Shown: piece by piece, positions 7,148-14,964 of the stretch
Layout: each line of letters begins with the position of its first letter
Position numbering within the stretch: position 1 is the first letter of the stretch
Assembly (NCBI GenBank): GCA_031422295.1
Contig: JANOQM010000070.1
Location: 1 to 35,519 of the forward strand
Length of the DNA stretch: 35,519 nt
Source: JANOMH01 sp031422295
GTDB lineage: Bacteria; Pseudomonadota; Alphaproteobacteria; Rhodobacterales; Rhodobacteraceae
Direction of reading: 5' to 3'
Notes under the pieces: generated by a model
The model's database searches: none
What the model was told of the DNA's origin: nothing
Seen by the model: the letters and a program-made list of their open reading frames with translations, nothing else
Made by a program: the position numbers and the translations under genes

Positions 7148-7471
7148 ATGGCAAAAACAGTCGTTATGAAAAATCCGCAGAACGGATTATTGAAAAAAGG
7201 GTTTTTCGGCTTCTCTTGGACCTACTTTTTCTTTGGCTGGTTTGTTCCACTGTTTCGCGGAGAACTCGGTGTTGCCGCTCTTCACCTTCTTTTTTCGTTT
7301 CTTACTTTTGGCCTTTGGCAGATTATTTTCTGCTTTCTTTACAATAAGCAATATACCTCCCGGTTGATTGCGGATGGTTTCAGATTTGCTGATAGACCCG
7401 AAGTAAACAGGGCTGCAGAAATCGCTCTTGGCGCCGATGTTTCGATCACGAGTCTGGCGGTAGGGGGTTAA
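7148..7471 (+). CDS. Small membrane protein, HrgC-like
   Basis: This 107-residue protein opens MAKTVVMKNPQNGLLKKGFF and has two or three hydrophobic segments between about residues 20 and 75, with aromatic runs (SWTYFFFGWFVPLF, LFSFLTFGLWQIIFCFLY). The tail is soluble: RLIADGFRFADRPEVN. It resembles small proteins annotated as HrgC, often found near restriction or prophage genes, but no function is established. It is far more AT-rich than rimO upstream and has its own AT-rich leader, which suggests transfer. The start follows from the ribosome-binding site at 7135-7140. Confidence 0.7.
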   Translation: MAKTVVMKNPQNGLLKKGFFGFSWTYFFFGWFVPLFRGELGVAALHLLFSFLTFGLWQIIFCFLYNKQYTSRLIADGFRFADRPEVNRAAEIALGADVSITSLAVGG

Positions 7472-7541
7472 TACAGGTGTGCGTAAGTCGGGGCGTGATT
7501 ATCTACTGAATAGAGTGCGCATTCTTAGTACACCCTTCTTG

Positions 7542-7832
7542 TTATTCCACCCACCTTGCCACATCCCGGCTCTGATGCAGCACCCGCACCACCACAACCG
7601 CATCCGCCTCCACCCGGTAAACCACCGTATGCGCCTCGTAGAACAGCCGCCGATACGGCTCGCCCAACTCCTCGGCTTGCGCGTTCGTCAGCGGGTTCAA
7701 CCCGATCCGGTCAATCGCCTCGCTAAGTTCCATAAAGTAGAGATCCGCCCGCGTATCGCCCCACCGCTCCGATCCAAACCGCCATATCTCGCGCAAATCC
7801 TCACGCGCGGCGGGGAGCAGGGTGATTTGCAT
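7542..7832 (-). CDS. parE: RelE/ParE-family toxin
   Basis: This 96-residue protein opens MQITLLPAAREDLREIWRFG and contains DPLTN-like NPLTNAQAEELGEPYRRLFY and a C-terminal VVVVRVLHQSRD, the standard ParE/RelE fold landmarks. ParE toxins poison DNA gyrase; RelE relatives cleave mRNA on the ribosome. The pairing with a ParD-type antitoxin points to ParE. It starts inside the end of the antitoxin gene (31-32 nt overlap), so the toxin is translated only with its antidote. Confidence 0.9.
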   Translation of the reverse strand: MQITLLPAAREDLREIWRFGSERWGDTRADLYFMELSEAIDRIGLNPLTNAQAEELGEPYRRLFYEAHTVVYRVEADAVVVVRVLHQSRDVARWVE

Positions 7833-8076
7833 TCATATCCCTTTCGGCTTTCCATTGTGCTAACCATTTTTGCGGCTCAAACGGAACAGGCGGCCCACTC
7901 GCCTCCCCCTCTGCAATCAGCGCCCGCAACTCGGCCAGCTTGGCCTCGCGCTCTTCCAGCAGCCGCAGCCCGGCGCGGATGACCTCGGACGCAGAGCCAT
8001 AGCGCCCGGTCTCGACCTGTTCGGTCAGAAATCCGGTGAAATGATCGCCGAGGGCGAATGATGTGGTTTTGGGCAT
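7801..8076 (-). CDS. parD: ParD-family antitoxin
   Basis: This 91-residue protein opens MPKTTSFALGDHFTGFLTEQ, then GRYGSASEVIRAGLRLLEER, the ribbon-helix-helix DNA-binding domain of ParD. The C-terminal part (EPQKWLAQWKAER) is the toxin-neutralising tail. I chose the ATG at 8076 because GGAGG lies 5 nt upstream; a start at 8088 would lose that site. ParD dimers normally repress their own operon together with ParE. Confidence 0.9.
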   Translation of the reverse strand: MPKTTSFALGDHFTGFLTEQVETGRYGSASEVIRAGLRLLEEREAKLAELRALIAEGEASGPPVPFEPQKWLAQWKAERDMNANHPAPRRA

Positions 8077-8095
8077 GGGGGCCTCCATGAGCGGA

Positions 8096-8112
8096 TTACC
8101 AAAATATAGTAA
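8096..8112 (-). promoter_or_regulatory. Probable parDE promoter/operator
   Basis: TTAC (8096-8099) and GTAA (8109-8112) are inverted around an AT-rich centre that, read on the minus strand, contains TATATT as a possible -10. It lies 20-36 bp before the parD start, where ParD autorepression would act. The arms are short, so this is tentative. Confidence 0.35.
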
Positions 8113-8143
8113 CCCCGGCGCCCCCGGTCAAGCATCCCGGCAA

Positions 8144-8225
8144 GGGTGGGTTAGAACCCACCTTACTTTACGTATACCCACAATGCAGCGCCGCAGCGTA
8201 AGGTGGGTTGCACCCAGCCCTACCC
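8144..8225. repeat. Compound palindromic intergenic repeat
   Basis: GGTGGGTT (8145-8152) pairs with AACCCACC (8155-8162) over a 2-nt loop. AACCCACCTTAC (8155-8166) also pairs perfectly with GTAAGGTGGGTT (8198-8209). The right arm continues as GTTGCACCCAGCCCTAC, matching the repeat at 5561-5575. It sits between parDE and the inositol monophosphatase gene and can form alternative hairpins, so it may also stop transcription. Confidence 0.6.
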
Positions 8226-9005
8226 CCGAATAATCTTGGCCAGTGCGCCGAACATCGGCTCGTTGGCGCAGATCACGCCGCCGTCCTCGATCAAATTTCC
8301 GCCCACCACCAAAGGCTCGATAAACCCGCCCGCCTCGCGCAAGATCACCACACCGGCGGCAATGTCCCAGGGGTGCAATTGGCGTTCCCAGTAGCCGTCA
8401 TAGCGGCCCGCCGCGACATAGGCCAAATCCAGCGCCGCCGATCCCCAGCGCCGCACCCCGGCGCAGGCGGGCAACAGGCGGGCAAGTTCCATGATCGTCT
8501 GGGGCAGGTCCGACCTGCCGCCAAACGGCAATCCGGTGGCAAAGATGCATTCCAGCATCTTGGTGCGGCCCGACACCCGCAGGCGGGTTTCGTTCATCCA
8601 GGCACCGCTGCCCTTTTCGGCATAGAACATCTCGTCCTTGACCGGGTCATAGACCACGCCCGCCACCGGGATCCCTTTGTGTTCCAAGGCGATAGACACG
8701 GCCCAATGCGGCAATCCGTGCAGGAAATTCGTGGTGCCATCCAGCGGGTCAACGATCCAGCGGCGGGTCGGATCCTCGCCGTCAATCAGCGTGCCTTCCT
8801 CGCCCAGAAAACCATAGGACGGGCGGGCCAGCATGAGTTCCTGCCGGATTGTCGCCTCGGCGGTTTTATCTGCGCGCGATACGAAATCACCGGGGCCTTT
8901 GGACGAGACCTGCAAATTCTCGACCTCGCCAAAATCCTTGAGCAGCGCGCGTCCGGCCTTGCGGGCGGTTTTCATCATGACATTAAGATTTGCACTGCCA
9001 GCCAT
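8220..9005 (-). CDS. suhB: Inositol monophosphatase family protein (SuhB-like)
   Basis: This 261-residue Mg-dependent phosphatase carries the family motifs: FLGEEG (metal Glu), IVDPLDGTTNFLHG (metal Asp residues) and the C-terminal HPWDIAAGVVILREAGG. SuhB-type enzymes hydrolyse inositol-1-phosphate and related substrates; in enterobacteria SuhB also acts in rRNA antitermination, which cannot be judged here. It opens MAGSANLNVMMKTARKAG, the usual alphaproteobacterial N-terminus. It is divergent from the GGDEF-EAL gene. A second, more distant paralogue lies at 32711. Confidence 0.9.
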   Translation of the reverse strand: MAGSANLNVMMKTARKAGRALLKDFGEVENLQVSSKGPGDFVSRADKTAEATIRQELMLARPSYGFLGEEGTLIDGEDPTRRWIVDPLDGTTNFLHGLPHWAVSIALEHKGIPVAGVVYDPVKDEMFYAEKGSGAWMNETRLRVSGRTKMLECIFATGLPFGGRSDLPQTIMELARLLPACAGVRRWGSAALDLAYVAAGRYDGYWERQLHPWDIAAGVVILREAGGFIEPLVVGGNLIEDGGVICANEPMFGALAKIIRG

Positions 9006-9186
9006 CTTGCGCCTCCGAAGGGATCAGAGGCGGCGTATAGGGCCTGTGGCGGATGCGGGCAAGGGGGACGACCGGCCCGGCAGAACCTGTAAAATCCGGG
9101 ATATTTAGCCGGACCAGACCGGATTTGATTAAGCCGATCTTGGCGGGTTCTGCGCCAGGGTGACCCGGCACAACAATGACGGGCCC

Positions 9187-11142
9187 ATGCGCGCGCTGAC
9201 CCTGGAAAATATTCGGCACGAAACACGATTTGTCAGTATCGTGTCCACGCGCGACGTGCCCAAACGGCTGGCCTCGGCCGGGATGATCCTCGGGATCTGC
9301 GTCTATTCCGGGGCCTGGACCAGTGTCCTGATCACCGCCGGGCTGATCTTGTGGTTCGAACTGACCGGCAAGGTGATTGCCGTCAGAATGCCAGACCGCG
9401 ACGCCGATGTCGGCCCGATGCTGATGATTGCGATGTGGCTGACCAATATCCCGTCCACCGTGGCCTATCTGTTGCCATCGCTGATCCTCGCGGCACAGCC
9501 CTCGATCGCGTTGCAATTTGGCGGGCTGCTGTGGCTATTCGGGGTTTATGTCCATATTTCCAACACCTTCGTCTCACTGCCATTTTATAACTGGAGCCAG
9601 ATGACGCCTGCATTTCTGATGTCATTCGTGATATTCTGGGTTGCCTCCGGCAGTATACCCGCAGCCTCGCCCGCAGTGGACTGGGCGATCACGGTGCTGC
9701 TGACCATTGTGTATGGCGTCAACACGGTCGAAACGCTGAACCGGCAAAAGGATACCCAGCTGGCCCTGTATGCCGCCCGCAAAGACGCTAATGCCCGGCT
9801 ACGCAAGCTGGAACATCTCAACCAGCATGATGTGCTGACCGGGCTGTTGAACCGCAGTGCCTTTGACGCCGGGCTGGACCTGATGCTGACCCGGCGGCGC
9901 GCACCTGCCCGGCTGGCGGTGTTGCTGATGGATCTGGACGGGTTCAAACCGATCAATGACACCTATAGTCACAAGGCGGGCGACACGGTTCTGGTCACCG
10001 TGGCGCAACGGCTAAGGCTGGCTGCAGGCGATGCGGGTATCGTGGCCCGGTTGGGGGGCGATGAATTTGCCATTGCATTCGAGATGACCGGCCCCGACGA
10101 GGCGGTCATCCGGCTGGCGAATGAAATTGCAAGGTCCGTTCATAAACCCGTGACTTACGGCGAACGGCAGCTGCAGGTCGGGGTCAGTATCGGCATCAAT
10201 CTGACCGGTATCGGCGAAGATAGCGTCGCTGCCCTGTGTATCGGGGCCGATCAGGCGATGTATCTGGCCAAGGCCGATCCGGGGCGCAAAGCCATGCTGT
10301 TTGACCCGGCTGTGTTTCCTCCAAGGCTCAGCCTGACTGACCGGCAGGATATGCTGGCCGCGATCCGGTCGCGCCAGATCAAGCCATTTTATCAGCCCAA
10401 GGTCATGCTGGACACCGGCACAATCTGCGGGTTCGAGGCATTGGCCCGCTGGGACCAACCCGGCCTTGGCCTGCGCCCGCCCTCGACCTTTCTGCCGCAA
10501 ATCAATGAACTGGGCCTGCAGGGCGATTTTCTGGCCTTCATGGCGGGCCAGGTCTTGCATGATGTCAGCGCTTTGGTCGCCGATGGGCTGGACCCCGGGC
10601 AGGTGTCGATCAATATTCCCGAGGTGGCGCTGGCCACCCATTCCGGCCATCATGACCTCGCCACATTGCTGGCCGCCCATCCGCTGGCCAAGGGGCATAT
10701 CACCTTTGAAATCACCGAAGATGTGTTCATCGCCCGGTCCGGCAGCATGATCCAGCACAGCATCTCCCAATTCCGGCGGTCTGGGGTGCGCATCTCGCTG
10801 GATGATTTCGGCACGGGTTTCGCGTCGTTCCAGCATTTGCGCCAGCTGGAATTTGACGAGCTGAAAATCGATACCAGCTTTGTCCAAGGTCTGGGTGTTG
10901 ACCCCGCCGCCGAGGTTCTGGTGGCGGGCTTTTTGTCGATTGCCGCCGGGCTGGGGGTGCAGGTCATTGCCGAAGGGGTCGAAACCACTGACCAACAGCG
11001 CCGATTGCTCAATCTGGGCGGCACGGTCGCCCAAGGCTATCTGTTTGGCAAAGCCGTGCCATTGGCCGAGGCGCGCATTCTGCTTTTTGCCGAAAACAGC
11101 CGCAAGGCGCGCGCCGTGGCGCAGCGCGATCAGATCGGCTGA
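9187..11142 (+). CDS. Membrane-anchored GGDEF-EAL cyclic-di-GMP enzyme
   Basis: The protein has about 651 residues. The first 190 hold some five to six hydrophobic segments with no known sensor domain. A GGDEF domain follows (about 205-370) with LMDLDGFKPIND and an intact RLGGDEFAIAF. Then comes an EAL domain (about 385-640) with intact GFEALARWDQPG, EITEDVF, DDFGTGFASF, KIDTSFV, IAEGVET and AQGYLFGKA. Both diguanylate cyclase and phosphodiesterase sites look competent. NIPEVAL replaces the usual N-V-S run after the EAL motif, a mild variation. No inhibitory RxxD motif was obvious. The start is unsure: ATG 9187 or GTG 9160, neither with a strong ribosome-binding site. Confidence 0.92.
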   Translation: MRALTLENIRHETRFVSIVSTRDVPKRLASAGMILGICVYSGAWTSVLITAGLILWFELTGKVIAVRMPDRDADVGPMLMIAMWLTNIPSTVAYLLPSLILAAQPSIALQFGGLLWLFGVYVHISNTFVSLPFYNWSQMTPAFLMSFVIFWVASGSIPAASPAVDWAITVLLTIVYGVNTVETLNRQKDTQLALYAARKDANARLRKLEHLNQHDVLTGLLNRSAFDAGLDLMLTRRRAPARLAVLLMDLDGFKPINDTYSHKAGDTVLVTVAQRLRLAAGDAGIVARLGGDEFAIAFEMTGPDEAVIRLANEIARSVHKPVTYGERQLQVGVSIGINLTGIGEDSVAALCIGADQAMYLAKADPGRKAMLFDPAVFPPRLSLTDRQDMLAAIRSRQIKPFYQPKVMLDTGTICGFEALARWDQPGLGLRPPSTFLPQINELGLQGDFLAFMAGQVLHDVSALVADGLDPGQVSINIPEVALATHSGHHDLATLLAAHPLAKGHITFEITEDVFIARSGSMIQHSISQFRRSGVRISLDDFGTGFASFQHLRQLEFDELKIDTSFVQGLGVDPAAEVLVAGFLSIAAGLGVQVIAEGVETTDQQRRLLNLGGTVAQGYLFGKAVPLAEARILLFAENSRKARAVAQRDQIG

Positions 11143-11184
11143 CCGCTTGTCAGATACCGCGCACTGGCCTAATCTGTGCCCGCG

Positions 11185-12036
11185 ATGACCCAATATTTTC
11201 TCAGCCATGAACCGGTGATCCGGCTGACCGTGTTTTTGGGCATGCTCGCCCTGATGGCGCTGTGGGAACTGGCCGCACCCTGCCGCCGCAATGACCTGCC
11301 CCGGCTGATCCGCTGGTCGAATAATCTGGCGCTGGTGGTGATTGACAGTATCGTGCTGCGGTTGGGATTTCCGATCTTGGCGACCGGGCTGGCGATCTGG
11401 GCCGCTGATGCGGGTTGGGGGTTGTTCAATCTGCTGGCCCTGCCCGGCTGGGTCGGGTTCGGGCTGGGGTTCATCCTGCTGGACCTTGCGATTTACGGCC
11501 AGCACGCGCTGTTTCACCGGGTCCCGTGGCTGTGGCGACTGCACCGGATGCACCATGCCGATCAGGATTTCGACCTGACCACCGGCCTGCGGTTTCACCC
11601 CGGCGAGATTGTGGTGTCGATGGTCATCAAGCTGGGGCTGGTGCTGGCGCTTGGCGTGCCCCCGGCGGCAGTGTTGTTGTTCGAAGTGGTGCTGAATGCC
11701 ACCTCAATCTTTAACCACGCCAATGTCCGGATCGCCCCGGGGCTGGACCGGGCGCTGCGATTGCTTGTCGTCACGCCGGATATGCACCGGTTGCACCATT
11801 CGACAAACCCATTGGAAACGCACAGCAATTTCGGGTTCAATCTGCCATGGTGGGACTGGCTGTTCCGGACCTACCGGGCGCAACCCCTGCTGGGGCACCC
11901 GGGCATGCAGATCGGCCTGCCGCTGTTTCGCACGCCGCGCGACCAGTGGATTGACCGGATGCTGGTCCAGCCTTTTGTTACCCCCGCTGCAGTTTCACCG
12001 CCTCTTGCCGGGCCAGCCGGATCAGATGCGCCATGA
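11185..12036 (+). CDS. Sterol desaturase / fatty acid hydroxylase family protein
   Basis: This 283-residue membrane protein has the eight-histidine di-iron pattern of the family: HALFH, HRMHHAD, then FNHAN, and MHRLHHS near the C-terminus. Hydrophobic segments lie at about residues 10-30, 50-75 and 90-115, with another pair around 150-180. Such enzymes hydroxylate or desaturate lipids using O2; the substrate here is unknown. Start at the ATG at 11185 (a GTG 9 nt upstream is possible). Its 3' end overlaps the tail of metR on the other strand by 59 nt. It follows the GGDEF-EAL gene by only 42 nt and may be co-transcribed. Confidence 0.85.
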   Translation: MTQYFLSHEPVIRLTVFLGMLALMALWELAAPCRRNDLPRLIRWSNNLALVVIDSIVLRLGFPILATGLAIWAADAGWGLFNLLALPGWVGFGLGFILLDLAIYGQHALFHRVPWLWRLHRMHHADQDFDLTTGLRFHPGEIVVSMVIKLGLVLALGVPPAAVLLFEVVLNATSIFNHANVRIAPGLDRALRLLVVTPDMHRLHHSTNPLETHSNFGFNLPWWDWLFRTYRAQPLLGHPGMQIGLPLFRTPRDQWIDRMLVQPFVTPAAVSPPLAGPAGSDAP

Positions 12037-12883
12037 ACGGGCGGGATGTATCCTCGGCGCGGGTCGCGGCATACAGGCGGCGGGTGATCCCGGTTTTGGT
12101 GATGCGGCGGGTGACATAATCGGCGTTAAACCTGACTTGCCGGACCACCCAGTCAGGCAATACCGCCACCCCCCGGTTTGACGCGACCAACAGTAGAATG
12201 ACGGCGGTCAGTTCGACCTGCCGGATCGCCAAAGGTTCGACCTTGGCGGGGGTCAAAAGTTGCGAAAATATGTCCAGCCGGGCCCGGTCCACCGGATAAG
12301 TGATCAATGTCTGGCCGCGAAAATCCTCGGCCTCGATCACCTCCTTGGCAGCCAAAGGATGGGCGGATGCGGCGACAAACACCGGCTCATAATCAAACAG
12401 CGGGGTAAAATCGGTCCCGGCCAGCGCCTCGGGGTCGGATGAAACCACCAGATCAACCTCTTCGCGCCGCAACGCAGGCAGCGCGTCAAAGGCAAGGCCG
12501 GGGCGGATATCGACATCCACCTCGGGCCAGGCCTTGCGAAACGCCTCAAGCACCGGCAGCAGCCATTCAAAACAGGCGTGGCATTCGATGGCAATATGCA
12601 GACGGCCCGCCTTGCCGCTGATAAGACCAGCAAATTCAGCCTCAAGTGCGGCGACTTGCGGCAGAATGCTCTCGGCGGCGGCCAGCAGTTTCATCCCCGC
12701 CGACGACAGGCGCAGCGGCTTGGCACGACGGACAAACAGCTCGACCCCGGCTTGATCCTCGATCCCCTTGATCTGATGCGACAGCGCGGATTGGGTCATG
12801 TTCAGCAGATCGGCGGCGCGGGCCAGACCGCCGGTGTCATGGATCGCCTTGATCGTGCGCAGGTGGCGGAATTCGATATGCAT
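11978..12883 (-). CDS. metR: LysR-type regulator MetR
   Basis: This 301-residue LysR-family activator has an N-terminal HTH (GLARAADLLNMTQSALSHQI, residues about 18-40) and a co-inducer domain with the MetR-specific stretch IAIECHACFEWLLPVLEAF, plus FDYEPVFVAASAHPLA and TYPVDRARLDIF. MetR uses homocysteine as co-inducer and controls methionine and folate genes. It is divergent from metF, its classical target, which supports the name. I chose ATG 12883 (MHIEFRHLRTIKAI, matching relatives); ATG 12898 is possible. I did not find a clean TGAA-N5-TTCA box in the short intergenic gap. Confidence 0.88.
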   Translation of the reverse strand: MHIEFRHLRTIKAIHDTGGLARAADLLNMTQSALSHQIKGIEDQAGVELFVRRAKPLRLSSAGMKLLAAAESILPQVAALEAEFAGLISGKAGRLHIAIECHACFEWLLPVLEAFRKAWPEVDVDIRPGLAFDALPALRREEVDLVVSSDPEALAGTDFTPLFDYEPVFVAASAHPLAAKEVIEAEDFRGQTLITYPVDRARLDIFSQLLTPAKVEPLAIRQVELTAVILLLVASNRGVAVLPDWVVRQVRFNADYVTRRITKTGITRRLYAATRAEDTSRPFMAHLIRLARQEAVKLQRG

Positions 12884-12973
12884 ATGAACCAGACTCATGA
12901 TGATGCTGAAAGTTATGAATTTGTCTCACGGCGCGATTTCCATCACAAGGGGGCAACTTCACAAGGATATCCC

Positions 12974-13840
12974 ATGACCCGCCCCAGTGTTTCATTCGAA
13001 TTCTTTCCGCCGAAAAACCTCGAAGGGTCATTCCGGCTGTGGGATTGCGTCAACACTTTGGCCCCGCTGGATCCGGCTTTTGTGTCAGTCACCTATGGCG
13101 CGGGCGGCACCACGCGGGCTTTGACCCACGAGGCTGTAGGCACGATCCATAAGACATCAGGGCTGACCGTAGCGGCCCATCTGACCTGTGTCGATGCCAC
13201 GCGCGAAGAAACCTTAGCGATTGCAGCCGGTTATGCATCGGTTGGCGTGACCGAAATCGTGGCCCTGCGCGGTGATCCTCCCAAGGGTGGTGGCGGTTTC
13301 AAACCCCATCCGCAGGGGTTTTCCGGTTCTGTCGACCTGATCGAAGCCCTCGCCCTGAGCGGAAAATTCACCATCCGGGTCGGGGCCTACCCCGAAAAGC
13401 ACCCCGAATCTGTCGATCAAAGGGCCGATATCGACCATCTGAAACGCAAGATTGACGCCGGGGCCACCAGCGCCATCACGCAGTTTTTCTTTGCTGCCGA
13501 CAGGTTTTTCCGCTTCCGCGATGCCTGCACCAAGGCCGGGATCAACGCCCCGATCATCCCGGGCATCCTGCCGGTTGAAAACTGGGCGGGGGCACGCAAA
13601 TTCGCGGCACTGTGCGGCACCACGATTCCGCCGACGATCGCCACTGCCTTTGATCACGCGACCCGCGACGGCACGACCGACCTGCTGGCCACGGCAGTCG
13701 CCACGCAGCTTTGCGACAACCTGCTGCAGGGCGGCGTGGACCACTTGCATTTCTACACCCTGAATCGCCCCGAACTGACCCGCGATGTGTGCCATGCCCT
13801 GGGTATCACACCCAAAGTCCGGTTACAGGAAGTGGCCTGA
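12974..13840 (+). CDS. metF: Methylenetetrahydrofolate reductase MetF
   Basis: MetF reduces 5,10-methylene-THF to 5-methyl-THF, the methyl donor for methionine synthesis. The 288 residues form a TIM barrel with the family landmarks VSFEFFPPKN, VTYGAGGTTR, HLTCVDATREE, ALRGDPPKGGGG, TQFFFAADRFFRF and GVDHLHFYTLNRPE. Length is normal. The start at 12974 has AAGGA 6 nt upstream. It is divergent from metR and is probably activated by it. The transcript should end at the convergent-end motif at 13865-13899. Confidence 0.95.
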   Translation: MTRPSVSFEFFPPKNLEGSFRLWDCVNTLAPLDPAFVSVTYGAGGTTRALTHEAVGTIHKTSGLTVAAHLTCVDATREETLAIAAGYASVGVTEIVALRGDPPKGGGGFKPHPQGFSGSVDLIEALALSGKFTIRVGAYPEKHPESVDQRADIDHLKRKIDAGATSAITQFFFAADRFFRFRDACTKAGINAPIIPGILPVENWAGARKFAALCGTTIPPTIATAFDHATRDGTTDLLATAVATQLCDNLLQGGVDHLHFYTLNRPELTRDVCHALGITPKVRLQEVA

Positions 13841-13864
13841 CCGATAGCCAACCAGGTCCCCAGT

Positions 13865-13899
13865 TTCTTTTGTTGTTAAATATCCCCGCCGGAGGCTCC
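13865..13899. repeat. Convergent-end motif, copy 1
   Basis: TTCTTTTGTT, three variable bases, AAATAT, then CCCCGCCGGAGGCTCC. The copy at 22007-22041 is identical outside the three variable bases, with the same spacing. It lies at the meeting point of metF and the DUF2235 gene and encodes the last residues (ASGGDI) of the latter. Gene-end motifs of this type recur in this bacterial group; a role in transcript ends is inferred. Confidence 0.65.
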
Positions 13900-14964
13900 C
13901 GCCGATGTGACGGGCGCGGGCCGGGGGTGTTTTGACCCTTTCACCGCACGGCCCTGTACCGATTCATGCAGCCATTCCGACCGGTCCTTGCCGACGATCC
14001 GGCGACGGCGCGACAGGAACAACTTGCCCCAGCCGCCCCAGGTGCCAATCGACGGGGCGGTTACATCGCAATCAAACCGGCCCAGCCAATCGGCGGGCAG
14101 GGCCAATCCGCAGCGCTCCAGCCGTTCCAGTATCCAGACCAGCGGGATATTGGCAAGCGGTCGGGCGTCCGGCCTGTCGCCCACCTGCCCGCCGACATCG
14201 CCATGCGTGCCGGCAAACCAGACCTGTTCCATCACACCGGGCCAATTATGCGGGCGGGTCCACAGCACCGGCGCATAGGCTTCGCGGGTTTCATCCAGCG
14301 CCAGCGCGTGAAAGCCATGCCGCACATGGCGGCCCAGGGCGTGGTTGTGGAACGCATGCTGCGCCTCGGCCCAGCGCCACAGGATTGGCAATCGCAGGCC
14401 CAAAGCCTTGACCGTATCCCAGACTGCCACCACTTCGACCATCACATCGGCATGGCAATACAGGTTGCGAAACGCATCGGCCACCGGCCCGCGCCCACCC
14501 GCCCGGTAATGCCGGTAGGCCTGCTGCACATTGCGCACGGTCGCATCTTCGTGCCGGACCAACCCGACCAGATCGACCACCCCGGCAAGGCTACGGACGG
14601 CATAGGCGCCGCGCGAATAGCCGACCAGAATGATCTTGTCGCCGGGCCGGTAACGTGACGCCAGCACGCCGTAGGCCCGTTCGATCTGCCGGTTGATGCC
14701 CCGCCCAAGCATCACATCCAGCGTGCCTTTCCAGTCGCGCCACTGAATCCCCGCCTCGTAATACAAGGTCAGATTGGCCCTGCGCCCGGCCTCGCGCAGT
14801 AATTTGAACGTCAGGCCCGCGTTGGTTTCGTGGCCTTCCTCAAGGCTGGACATTGTGCCGTCCAGAATAATGACATGGATCGCAGGCCCACGGGCGCGGC
14901 GCGGCAGGTCTTGTTCCTGCGCCCGCCGCCCGAATAACCCAAAGGCCCAGTCACGAAAGCCCAC
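13876..14964 (-). CDS. DUF2235 (Tle1-like alpha/beta hydrolase) protein
   Basis: This 362-residue protein contains the DUF2235 core: IHVIILDGTMSSLEEGHETN near the start, ILVGYSRGAYAVRSLAG with the GxSxG nucleophile, then VVAVWDTVKALG and VWFAGTHGDVGG with the likely catalytic Asp and His. Relatives include type VI secretion phospholipase effectors (Tle1), but many are stand-alone proteins of unknown role, and no secretion or immunity gene is present here. It starts at a GTG (14964) that overlaps the end of the CoxL-like gene by 14 nt with GGGGAG just upstream, so translation is probably coupled. Confidence 0.85.
   Translation of the reverse strand: MGFRDWAFGLFGRRAQEQDLPRRARGPAIHVIILDGTMSSLEEGHETNAGLTFKLLREAGRRANLTLYYEAGIQWRDWKGTLDVMLGRGINRQIERAYGVLASRYRPGDKIILVGYSRGAYAVRSLAGVVDLVGLVRHEDATVRNVQQAYRHYRAGGRGPVADAFRNLYCHADVMVEVVAVWDTVKALGLRLPILWRWAEAQHAFHNHALGRHVRHGFHALALDETREAYAPVLWTRPHNWPGVMEQVWFAGTHGDVGGQVGDRPDARPLANIPLVWILERLERCGLALPADWLGRFDCDVTAPSIGTWGGWGKLFLSRRRRIVGKDRSEWLHESVQGRAVKGSKHPRPAPVTSAGASGGDI

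Noticed and set aside
8208..9092. 294-codon plus-strand open frame
   Set aside because: Antisense to the inositol monophosphatase gene with intact DPLDGTTNF motif.
10012..11598. 528-codon open frame on the minus strand opposite the GGDEF-EAL and desaturase genes
   Set aside because: The plus strand encodes complete domain motifs throughout; the antisense frame is rich in Gln, His, Pro and Arg and is a codon-bias shadow.
12884..12973. Classical MetR box (TGAA-N5-TTCA) or SAM riboswitch before metF
   Set aside because: Only TGAA-N5-TGAA as a direct repeat is visible, and the gap is too short and unstructured for a riboswitch.
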